Positions 57,251-64,000 of a stretch of 64,000 nucleotides of DNA are shown one piece after another. The first letter of the stretch is position 1; each line of letters starts with the position of its first letter. The notes beneath the pieces were generated by a model. That model was not told where the DNA came from and searched no databases. It saw only the letters and a list, made by a program, of their open reading frames with translations. The translations under genes were made by a program, and so were the position numbers. Origin of the DNA: an uncultured Oscillospiraceae bacterium (GTDB lineage Bacteria; Bacillota; Clostridia; Oscillospirales; Oscillospiraceae); the NCBI GenBank assembly GCA_910578735.1, contig CAJTSQ010000005.1, positions 17,632 to 81,631 of the forward strand. The letters run 5' to 3'.

Positions 57251-58369
57251 ATGCGTCAATTTGACTACTGTATGCCCTCCAAGATCGTCTTCCGCCACGG
57301 GGCCACGAGCGATATTAAGGAGTACATACAGGGCAGCCGTGTTCTGATTATTTCCGACCCCTTCCTGTATCAAAACGGGACCGCCAAGGCCATCGGGGGC
57401 CGCCTCACCGGCTGTCAGGTGGCCTATTTTTCCGATATCGAGCCCAATCCCTCCTGCGAGAGCGTAGACGCCGCCGCCCAAGCGGCCAGAGAGCTGGGGG
57501 CCCAGACCGTGATCGGCATCGGCGGGGGAAGCTCCATGGATGTGGCGAAGATTGTCTCCTGCCTGACCACCAACGAGGGCAGTATCTACGACTATTACAG
57601 CGGCGGGACCCGCACCTTCTCCCCCCGGCAGACCCGGCTGATCTGCATTCCCACCACTGCCGGAACCGGCAGCGAGGTGACCAATGTGGGTGTCTTCACC
57701 AACCGGCAGACCCACGTCAAGATGCCCATGGTCAATCACCAGTTCTGGCCCGACGTGTCCATGCTGGACCCGGAGCTGACCTATACCCTGCCCGCTCCGA
57801 TTACCGCCTCCACCGGCATGGATGCCTTCTGCCACGCGATTGAAGCCTATTGGAATCGGGACAGCCAGCCCATCTGTGACTGTCTGGCTGTGCAGGCGAT
57901 GAAGCTGGTGCTGGCCAACATTAAAAACGCCTACGACCATCCTTCCGACAAGCAGGCGCGGGGCAATATGCACCTCGCCAGCCTATTGGCGGGCATCGCC
58001 TTCAGTCAAACCAGAACCACCGGCATCCATGCCGTCAGCTTTCCGCTGACGGCAGAGTACGGCGCCAGCCACGGAACCGCCTGCGCCGTTACGCTGCCCG
58101 CTTTCATCCGTATCAGCGGCGAAAAAGCCCAGGACAAAATGACCGCCCTGGCCAAGACCTTGGGCTATGATTCCATCGAGGCTCTGTCCGGCGCCATTGA
58201 GGCGCTGATGGTCAGCATGAAGATGCCTGTCCGGCTTCACGAGCTGGGCGTGAAGGAGGAGGCAATTCCTCACATCGCTCAGGTTGGCCTGAGCGCCGCC
58301 ATCATCCAGCTCACCCCGGCCACGATGAACGAGGAGACCGTTTCCGCACTGCTCCGCTCTATCCTGTAG
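57251..58369 (+). CDS. iron-containing alcohol dehydrogenase
   Basis: 372 residues of the Fe-ADH family. NAD-binding GIGGGSSMDVAKI, TTAGTGSEVTN, and the metal ligands Asp and His in GMDAFCHAIEA plus His in GIHAVSF and GASHGTA. It probably reduces an aldehyde intermediate to an alcohol to reoxidise NADH, as in fermentative sugar and sulfonate pathways, or works as a polyol dehydrogenase. 27 nt after the transporter gene and 18 nt before the transketolase pair. Confidence 0.9.
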   Translation: MRQFDYCMPSKIVFRHGATSDIKEYIQGSRVLIISDPFLYQNGTAKAIGGRLTGCQVAYFSDIEPNPSCESVDAAAQAARELGAQTVIGIGGGSSMDVAKIVSCLTTNEGSIYDYYSGGTRTFSPRQTRLICIPTTAGTGSEVTNVGVFTNRQTHVKMPMVNHQFWPDVSMLDPELTYTLPAPITASTGMDAFCHAIEAYWNRDSQPICDCLAVQAMKLVLANIKNAYDHPSDKQARGNMHLASLLAGIAFSQTRTTGIHAVSFPLTAEYGASHGTACAVTLPAFIRISGEKAQDKMTALAKTLGYDSIEALSGAIEALMVSMKMPVRLHELGVKEEAIPHIAQVGLSAAIIQLTPATMNEETVSALLRSIL

Positions 58370-58387
58370 AAAAGGGGTGGGACAGAG

Positions 58388-59215
58388 ATGGATCAAACAT
58401 TGACCGAGCTTCAGCGCACCGCCAACCAGATCCGTAAAATGACGCTGCAATGCATCGGGGAACTGGGCGTTGGGCATATCGGCGGCAGCCTCTCCCTGTG
58501 CGAGCTGTTGTCCGTGCTGTATTTCAAGGTTTTGCGGATCAATCCGGAGGACCCTTCCTGGGAGGAGCGGGACCGTTTTGTCCTGTCCAAGGGACACGGG
58601 GGGCCGGCCCTCTACTCTGCCCTGGCCCTGAGAGGCTTCTTCCCCCGGGAGGAGCTGTCCACCCTGAACAGGCCCAATACCAATCTGCCCAGCCACTGCG
58701 ACCGGCTGCGCACCGTGGGGATCGACATGTCCACAGGATCTCTGGGGCAGGGATTCTCCTGCGCGGTGGGGATGGCGGTGGCCGGAAAAATGGACGGCCG
58801 CCCCTGCCGCGTCTATACGGTCATTGGAGACGGGGAATCTCAGGAGGGACAGATCTGGGAGGCCGCTATGCTGGCCGGTTCCCGAAAGCTGGACAACCTG
58901 ATTGCCTTCACGGACTACAACAAAATGCAGTTGGACGGCTATATTGAGGACGTGAACGGGCTGTACCCCCTGGACCAAAAGTGGAGGGCCTTTCACTGGC
59001 ATGTGCAGTCGGTGGACGGCCATGACGTCAGGGCCATCTGGAAGGCCATTGACAACGCACAGAAGGTAAAGGGCCGCCCCTCCATGATTATTCTGGATAC
59101 GATCAAGGGAAAAGGGGGCTGGTTCTGCGAAAATCAGGTGGCCTCCCACAACATGAGTATCACAGAAGAAATGTGGCGCAAGGCAGTGGCGCAGCTGGAG
59201 GAGGACGAGACGTGA
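58388..59215 (+). CDS. transketolase, N-terminal (TPP-binding) subunit
   Basis: 275 residues matching the first half of transketolase: GHIGGSLSLCELL, SKGHGGPALYSAL, and the thiamine diphosphate motif GDGESQEGQIWEA ending in DYNK. Transfers two-carbon ketol units with its partner. The stop overlaps the partner's start by one base (TGATG). Split transketolases occur in many anaerobes and often serve special pathways (apulose-4-phosphate, sulfofructose). Confidence 0.92.
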   Translation: MDQTLTELQRTANQIRKMTLQCIGELGVGHIGGSLSLCELLSVLYFKVLRINPEDPSWEERDRFVLSKGHGGPALYSALALRGFFPREELSTLNRPNTNLPSHCDRLRTVGIDMSTGSLGQGFSCAVGMAVAGKMDGRPCRVYTVIGDGESQEGQIWEAAMLAGSRKLDNLIAFTDYNKMQLDGYIEDVNGLYPLDQKWRAFHWHVQSVDGHDVRAIWKAIDNAQKVKGRPSMIILDTIKGKGGWFCENQVASHNMSITEEMWRKAVAQLEEDET

Positions 59216-60168
59216 TGACAAGAGAAACCAGGTGGCTGAGGGAGACCTATGTGGACCTCCTTCTGGAATATGCCAAAAAGGACCCGCGCATCGTCCTGGT
59301 AGAGGCCGACCTGGCCAAGGCGGCAGGCACGAACCGCTTTCAGCAGGAGCTGCCTGACCGGATGGTCAACGTAGGCATCGCGGAGGCCAGCATGATCAGC
59401 ACCGCCGCCGGTATGGCGGCCATGGGAAAGCTCCCCTTCACCCATACATTCACCGCCTTTTCCAGCCGGAGGGTATGCGACCAGGTGACGCTGTCCGTGG
59501 CCTATGCCGGGCTGAAGGTGGTCATCGTGGGCAGCGACCCCGGCGTGACCGCAGAGCTGAACGGCGGCACCCACATGAGCATGGAGGATATGGCCATCAT
59601 GCGCAATATTCCGGGGATGCTGATCTACGAGCCGGTGGACAGCGCCCAGCTCCGCCTGGCCTTTCCGCAGATACTGGCCCACGGCGGGCCGGTGTACATC
59701 CGGCTCCTGCGCCGGGCTGCCGTTCAGGTTTACGATGAGGCCAGCCCCTTCCAGTTGGGCAAGGGCGTGGTTCTGCGGGAGGGGCGGGACGTGTCCGTCT
59801 TTGCCACCGGCATCATGGTGGCCGAGGCGCTGGAGGCGGCCCGGCTTCTGGAAGCAGAGGGGATCAGCGCGGAGATTATCAATATCCACACCCTCAAGCC
59901 CCTGGACCGGAACCTGGTTTTGCACAGCGCCAAAAAAACCGGCGCCGTGGTCACGGCGGAGAACCACTCGGTCCTGAACGCGCTGGGCAGCGCCGTGGCG
60001 GAAGTTTTGGCGGAAGAATGCCCCGTTCCGCTGACCCGCGTCGGCGTGCAGGACCACTTTGGCGAAGTGGGCTCCACTGAATTTTTGCAGCGGAAATATG
60101 GGCTGACCGCTCAGGACATTGTTCAGGCGGTTCACAGCAGCACTCAAAAGAGGGAGGCATGGAAATGA
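59215..60168 (+). CDS. transketolase, C-terminal subunit
   Basis: 317 residues with the pyrimidine-binding and C-terminal domains: EADLAKAAGTNRF, VNVGIAEASMISTAAGMA with the catalytic Glu, and the VTAENHSV strand. Pairs with the preceding gene. ATG at 59215 is chosen because it is coupled to the upstream stop; an in-frame start at 59173 overlaps the partner. Its stop overlaps the next gene (ATGA). Confidence 0.92.
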   Translation: MTRETRWLRETYVDLLLEYAKKDPRIVLVEADLAKAAGTNRFQQELPDRMVNVGIAEASMISTAAGMAAMGKLPFTHTFTAFSSRRVCDQVTLSVAYAGLKVVIVGSDPGVTAELNGGTHMSMEDMAIMRNIPGMLIYEPVDSAQLRLAFPQILAHGGPVYIRLLRRAAVQVYDEASPFQLGKGVVLREGRDVSVFATGIMVAEALEAARLLEAEGISAEIINIHTLKPLDRNLVLHSAKKTGAVVTAENHSVLNALGSAVAEVLAEECPVPLTRVGVQDHFGEVGSTEFLQRKYGLTAQDIVQAVHSSTQKREAWK

Positions 60169-60641
60169 AACTGGCAATCGGTTCTGACAAATCCGGGTTT
60201 TTCCTAAAAGAGGCGGTGAAGAACCACCTGGCGGGGCAGGGCGTCCAGGCGGACGACCTGGGAACTCTTGACCCGGAGCAGGCAATGCCGTATTATGAGG
60301 TGGCCTCCACCGTGGCCCCCCTGGTCCAAAACGGCACATATGACCGGGCCATCCTGATCTGCGGCACAGGAATGGGGATGGCTGTGGTGGCCAACAAATA
60401 TCAGGGCGTCTATGCGGCGGTCTGCGAAAGCACCTACGCCGCGGAGAAGTGCAGGGCCATCAATGACGCAAATGTTCTCACCATGGGCGGATGGATGATT
60501 GGAGAACAGCTGGGCTGCGATATGGCAGATCGCTTTTTGAGCACCGGGTTCACCCAGGGACTGGAGGAGTGGCGGCAGGCCTTTCTTTCCGGTGCCAGGG
60601 AAAAAGTGAAAGAAATCGAAGAAACCATTTATCAAAAGTGA
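60165..60641 (+). CDS. RpiB/LacAB-family isomerase with altered active site
   Basis: 158 residues aligned to E. coli RpiB. Asp8 and the catalytic Cys66 (LICGTGMG) are kept, but His10 is Lys9 (GSDKSG), the ring-opening His99 is Ile99 (AINDANV), and phosphate-binding Arg133 is Leu. Loss of ring opening suggests an acyclic substrate such as a tetrose; loss of phosphate contacts suggests a non-phosphorylated or otherwise charged one. ATG at 60165 overlaps the transketolase stop; ATG at 60159 has poor spacing. Encoded between transketolase and transaldolase. Confidence 0.88.
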   Translation: MKLAIGSDKSGFFLKEAVKNHLAGQGVQADDLGTLDPEQAMPYYEVASTVAPLVQNGTYDRAILICGTGMGMAVVANKYQGVYAAVCESTYAAEKCRAINDANVLTMGGWMIGEQLGCDMADRFLSTGFTQGLEEWRQAFLSGAREKVKEIEETIYQK

Positions 60642-60653
60642 GGACGAGAGCAC

Positions 60654-61706
60654 ATGGACAAACTGCATGAAACTACTGTAAAATTTCCAAATACCGACAT
60701 TTGGATGGACTCCTGCGGGGAGAAAGAGCTGAATTACGGCCTGGAGCGGGGCATCTCCGGCGCTACCAGCAACCCCACAATCATCTGCGGCGTAATCGCC
60801 AACGAGCTGGAGATGTGGGAACCCCGCGTCCGCCAGCTGGCCCGGGAGTGCCCGGAGGCCTCTGAGGACGACCTGGCCTGGAAGCTGATGTATGAGATCA
60901 GCGCCCTGCGCGCTCAAAAACTGCTCCCTGTATTTCGCGCCCATCGGGGCAAAAAGGGGCGGCTGTCCATGCAGACCAACGCCAAATACTACCGTGACGC
61001 CCATCGCCTGCTGGACCAGGCCCTGGAAATCCACGGCCTGGCCGAGAACATGCAGGTGAAAATCCCGGCCTCCCAGGCGGGCGTTCAGGCCATGGAGGAG
61101 GCCACCTATCACGGGGTGAGCATCAACGCCACCGTCTGCTTTACAGTGGCGCAGGCCGCGGCGGTGGCCGAGGCGGTGGAGCGGGGGCTGGCCCGCCGGC
61201 GGGCGGAGGGGCTCCCCGTGGACGAGATGTCCCCTGTCTGCACCCTGATGATGGGCCGTACCGATGACTGGCTGCGGGACTGGTGTGACAGCTCCGACGT
61301 TGTGATCGACCCGGAATGTCTGGACTGGGCGGGCGTGGCCGTGATGAAGGAGGCCTACCGCATCTACCAGGAGCGGGGCTATACCACCCGCCTGCTGATG
61401 GCGGCCTGCCGGAACCACCACCACTGGTCGCAGCTTTTGGGCGGCGACCTCTGCATGACCATCAATTACGGCTGGCAGAAGAAGCTGAACGGATGCGGCA
61501 TCCCTGTGGAGGCCCACATCGGCGACCCGGTCCCCCAGCGGTACCTGGAGCAGCTCAATACCCTGCCCGAATTCCGCAAATCCTTTGAGGAAAAGGGTAT
61601 GGCCCCGGAGGAATTTGTCAATTACGGCGGTTTCCGCCACACACTCAACGGGTTTTTGGGGAGCTATGACGAACTGATTCGGATCATCCGAAGGATCATT
61701 GTTTGA
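60654..61706 (+). CDS. transaldolase-family protein
   Basis: 350-residue class I aldolase barrel. GISGATSNPTII near 33-44, the Schiff-base Lys136 in MQVKIPAS, and INATVCFT are transaldolase motifs; SPVCTLMMGRTDDW corresponds to the SPFVGR substrate-phosphate loop and keeps its Arg. Transfers dihydroxyacetone units between sugars. It lies 12 nt after the RpiB homologue, so both probably act on one intermediate along with the split transketolase. Confidence 0.87.
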   Translation: MDKLHETTVKFPNTDIWMDSCGEKELNYGLERGISGATSNPTIICGVIANELEMWEPRVRQLARECPEASEDDLAWKLMYEISALRAQKLLPVFRAHRGKKGRLSMQTNAKYYRDAHRLLDQALEIHGLAENMQVKIPASQAGVQAMEEATYHGVSINATVCFTVAQAAAVAEAVERGLARRRAEGLPVDEMSPVCTLMMGRTDDWLRDWCDSSDVVIDPECLDWAGVAVMKEAYRIYQERGYTTRLLMAACRNHHHWSQLLGGDLCMTINYGWQKKLNGCGIPVEAHIGDPVPQRYLEQLNTLPEFRKSFEEKGMAPEEFVNYGGFRHTLNGFLGSYDELIRIIRRIIV

Positions 61707-61732
61707 CCTGATTTGAAAGGAGATTGCAAGAC

Positions 61733-62530
61733 ATGTCTATGAAATTCAACAAGCTGAGAAAAATTCTCAACGAGAACGGTTCCTCCGTGGCCACCCGCAT
61801 GTGGAGCACAAACCCCTTCTTTACAGAGCTGCTGGGGCAGAACGGAAACTTTGACTACATGGAGTTTGTGGCCGAGTACTCCCCTTATACCCTTCAGGAC
61901 CTGCAGAATATCTGCCGGGCTGCTGAGCTGAACGAGATGGGCACCATGATCAAGGTGGATTTTCAGAACCGGGGCTTTGTGGCGCAGAAGGCCGTGGGGT
62001 CTGGGTTTCAGGCCATTATGTTTGCCGATCACCGCACCCCGGACGAGGTGCGGGAGACCGTCCGCATGATGAAATCTGAGACGCCGGCCTCTGCAGGGAT
62101 GTTTGGCTATCCCAACAACCGCTTTATCGGCGGCCAATCCCATATCTCCCAGATGGACCACGCGAAGCGTGTGGACGACATTGTCCTGTGCTTTATGATT
62201 GAGAAAAAAGCGGCGATGGACCACATCGATGAGATCTGCTCCATCCCCGGCGTGGACATGGTTCAGTTCGGGCCCTCCGACTACTGCATGAGCTGTGGGC
62301 TGAACCGGGATCAGTGTGTAGACGAGTTTAAGGCTGCAGAGCGCAAAATGATTGAGACCGCCCTGAAGCACGGTGTTCAGCCCCGGTGCGAAATTCCCAA
62401 CGCCGAGGCGGCCCAGTACTATATCGACCTGGGCGTCCGCCATTTCTGCGTTGGGGATCAGGTCAACGCCCTGCGGACCTTCTGGAATACCCAGGGGCCC
62501 AAGCTGCGGGAAATCGCCGACAAGCTCTAA
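61733..62530 (+). CDS. HpcH/HpaI-type aldolase family protein with altered catalytic residues
   Basis: 265 residues in the metal-dependent HpcH/HpaI aldolase fold. The metal ligands are present: Glu in FMIEKKAA and Asp in GPSDY. Compared with E. coli HpaI, the His45-Asp42 dyad is Tyr49 and Val46 (EFVAEYSP) and Arg70 is Lys74 (MIKVDF), so the chemistry or substrate differs. It may cleave a hydroxy-keto acid to hydroxypyruvate or pyruvate. ATG at 61733; ATG at 61739 is equally possible. 26 nt after the transaldolase gene. Confidence 0.83.
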   Translation: MSMKFNKLRKILNENGSSVATRMWSTNPFFTELLGQNGNFDYMEFVAEYSPYTLQDLQNICRAAELNEMGTMIKVDFQNRGFVAQKAVGSGFQAIMFADHRTPDEVRETVRMMKSETPASAGMFGYPNNRFIGGQSHISQMDHAKRVDDIVLCFMIEKKAAMDHIDEICSIPGVDMVQFGPSDYCMSCGLNRDQCVDEFKAAERKMIETALKHGVQPRCEIPNAEAAQYYIDLGVRHFCVGDQVNALRTFWNTQGPKLREIADKL

Positions 62531-62553
62531 ACCGATTCTGGGAGGGAAGGATT

Positions 62554-63519
62554 TTGAACATTGTAATTTTGGACGGCTATACGGAAAACCCCGGGGACCT
62601 GAGCTGGGACGCCCTGAGGGAACTGGGCGGGCTGACCGTCTACGACCGCACAAGCCTTACCGATGAAGCTGAGATCATCTCCCGGATCGGCGGGGCCGAA
62701 ATCGTGGTCACCAACAAAACGCCCCTCACGCGCAACGTTCTGGAGGCATGCCCGAATATAAAAATGATCAGCGTGCTGGCCACCGGCTATAACGTGATCG
62801 ACTGCGACTGCGCCAAAGAACGGGGCATCCCCGTCTCCAACGTGCCCACCTACGGCACCGCCTCGGTGAGCCAGTTTTCCATTGCGCTGCTGCTGGAGGC
62901 CTGCCACCACATCGGCCACCATGACGCCTCCGTCCATGCCGGCCATTGGGCTAATTGCGCCGATTGGTGCTACTGGGATTACCCCCTGATTGAGCTGGAG
63001 GGGAAGACAATCGGCATTATCGGCTTTGGCCGTATTGGACAGGCCGAGGGCCGGGTCGCCAAGGCGCTGGGGATGCGGGTGCTGGCCTACGACCTCTACC
63101 CTAACGACTCCGGGCGGGCGCTGGCCGAATATACCGACCTGGATACCCTTTATGCCCAGTCTGATGTCATTACCCTGCACTGCAACCTGACCCCGGAGAA
63201 CACCAGGATGATCAACCGGGAGACAATCTCCAAAATGAAGGACGGTGTGATCCTGATCAACAACGCCAGAGGCCAGCTGATCGATGAACAGGACGTGGCG
63301 GACGCTTTGAACAGCGGGAAAATGGGGGCCGCAGGGCTGGATGTGGTCTACACCGAACCGATCAAGGCGGACAACCCGCTGCTCACGGCCAAAAACTGCA
63401 TCATCACCCCCCATATCTCCTGGGCCCCCAAGGAGAGCCGCCAGCGGATCATGGACACCACAGCGGACAATATAAGGGCGTATCTGGCCGGCGCTCCCAT
63501 CCATGTGGTCAACCGGTAA
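62554..63519 (+). CDS. D-2-hydroxyacid dehydrogenase, glycerate dehydrogenase-like
   Basis: 321 residues. Rossmann loop GFGRIGQAEG, catalytic Arg in NNARGQLI, Glu in VYTEPI and His in PHISWAPKE; the PHIxWA form is typical of hydroxypyruvate reductase/glycerate dehydrogenase. It would make D-glycerate from hydroxypyruvate. TTG start at 62554 with GGAGG eight bases upstream; the longer ATG frame from 62386 lies inside the upstream gene. The glycerate kinase gene follows after 6 nt. Confidence 0.88.
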   Translation: MNIVILDGYTENPGDLSWDALRELGGLTVYDRTSLTDEAEIISRIGGAEIVVTNKTPLTRNVLEACPNIKMISVLATGYNVIDCDCAKERGIPVSNVPTYGTASVSQFSIALLLEACHHIGHHDASVHAGHWANCADWCYWDYPLIELEGKTIGIIGFGRIGQAEGRVAKALGMRVLAYDLYPNDSGRALAEYTDLDTLYAQSDVITLHCNLTPENTRMINRETISKMKDGVILINNARGQLIDEQDVADALNSGKMGAAGLDVVYTEPIKADNPLLTAKNCIITPHISWAPKESRQRIMDTTADNIRAYLAGAPIHVVNR

Positions 63520-63525
63520 CGAAGG

Positions 63526-64000
63526 ATGAAAAAGTGCGTTGTTGTCTCTGATTCCTTTAAAGGCACCCTGTCCAGCCTGGAGATATGCAGGATAGCCAGT
63601 GAGACGGTGCCCCATATTTTCCCGCGGTGCCAGGTACTCACCATCCCGGTGGCGGACGGGGGAGAGGGCACGGTGGCCTGCTTTATGGAGGCGGCCGGCG
63701 CTGTCCCGGTCACAGTGTCAGTATCCGGCCCCTACGGCGAAAGCGTCCAGGCGGTCTACGCCAAAATCGGCGGCAAAGCGGTGGTGGAGATGGCCTGCGC
63801 CGCCGGCCTGCCCATGGTGGGGGAACGAAAGAATCCTGAGGTGACCACCACCTATGGGGTGGGGCAGGTCATCCGCCACGCGGTGGAGTCCGGATGCAGC
63901 GAGGTGCTGCTGGGCCTGGGCGGAAGCTGCACCAACGACGGGGGATGCGGCTGCGCCGCGGCCCTGGGCGTAAAATTTTACGACCGGACCGGCAGGGAAT
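63526..64000 (+). CDS. glycerate kinase, partial at window end
   Basis: The first 158 residues of a GarK/GlxK-type glycerate 2-kinase: SDSFKGTLSS near the start, VADGGEGT, and GLGGSCTNDGG in the nucleotide-binding region. It phosphorylates D-glycerate to 2-phosphoglycerate, feeding lower glycolysis. ATG at 63526 with GAAGG just upstream. The gene runs off the window, so the operon continues. Confidence 0.92.
   Translation, partial: MKKCVVVSDSFKGTLSSLEICRIASETVPHIFPRCQVLTIPVADGGEGTVACFMEAAGAVPVTVSVSGPYGESVQAVYAKIGGKAVVEMACAAGLPMVGERKNPEVTTTYGVGQVIRHAVESGCSEVLLGLGGSCTNDGGCGCAAALGVKFYDRTGRE

Overview
The window looks like a chromosomal stretch of a high-GC Clostridia bacterium, most likely an Oscillospiraceae (Flavonifractor / Lawsonibacter / Dysosmobacter-like). 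The reasons are strong AGGAGG ribosome sites with frequent GTG and TTG starts, a single Rel-type (p)ppGpp enzyme, YmdB, a one-anchor signal peptidase, fused FeoA-FeoB, and strongly G+C-biased third codon positions. The genus is inference. There are no rRNA, tRNA, CRISPR, phage or transposase genes.

Layout. 0-4.3 kb (minus): an ABC-2 export operon (ATPase, zinc-ribbon membrane protein, two permeases, the last possibly cut by a stop codon). 4.5-7.1 kb (plus): a BceAB-like pair without a neighbouring two-component system. 7.2-15.5 kb (minus): an eight-gene operon aroF-tyrA-aroB-aroA-aroC-pheA-aroE/aroK-aroQ holding the whole shikimate pathway plus the Phe and Tyr branches. It is preceded by an unannotated 32-codon leader peptide packed with Tyr and Phe codons and by mutually exclusive antiterminator and terminator segments: a leader-peptide attenuator. 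15.6-30.8 kb (minus): housekeeping genes (HAD phosphatase, SdpI-like protein, FeoAB, dtd, rel, recJ, lepB, an SbcCD-like pair, ymdB, an acyltransferase). 31-34.4 kb (plus): a 51-residue HTH protein, rpsO, pnp and a 52-residue ribbon-helix-helix protein; rpsO and pnp have structured leaders. 34.5-42.5 kb: alpha-glucan/sugar locus (amylosucrase-type GH13, malQ, LacI regulator, ABC sugar importer with a LacI-type operator). 42.7-47.6 kb: a secreted coiled-coil protein paired with an MMPL exporter.

47.8-64.0 kb (plus) is the most unusual part: a tightly packed catabolic island that continues past the window. It contains a divergent triose-phosphate-isomerase homologue, a LarA-type nickel-pincer racemase homologue, a LacI regulator, two D-2-hydroxyacid dehydrogenases, a TctCBA carboxylate importer, a KDPG-type aldolase, an EamA transporter, an Fe-alcohol dehydrogenase, a split transketolase, an RpiB homologue, a transaldolase, an HpcH/HpaI-type lyase and a glycerate kinase. 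Several of these enzymes keep their main catalytic or metal residues but have lost residues that bind phosphate, open sugar rings or act as acid/base. This suggests a dedicated pathway for an unusual acyclic, possibly non-phosphorylated acid, ending in glycerate and pentose-phosphate intermediates. The substrate cannot be fixed from sequence.

A family of short palindromes with TAGGGGCG-type outer arms and variable inner stems is scattered through 19-41 kb. Both solute-binding-protein genes are followed by a strong stem-loop, which would favour excess binding protein over permease.
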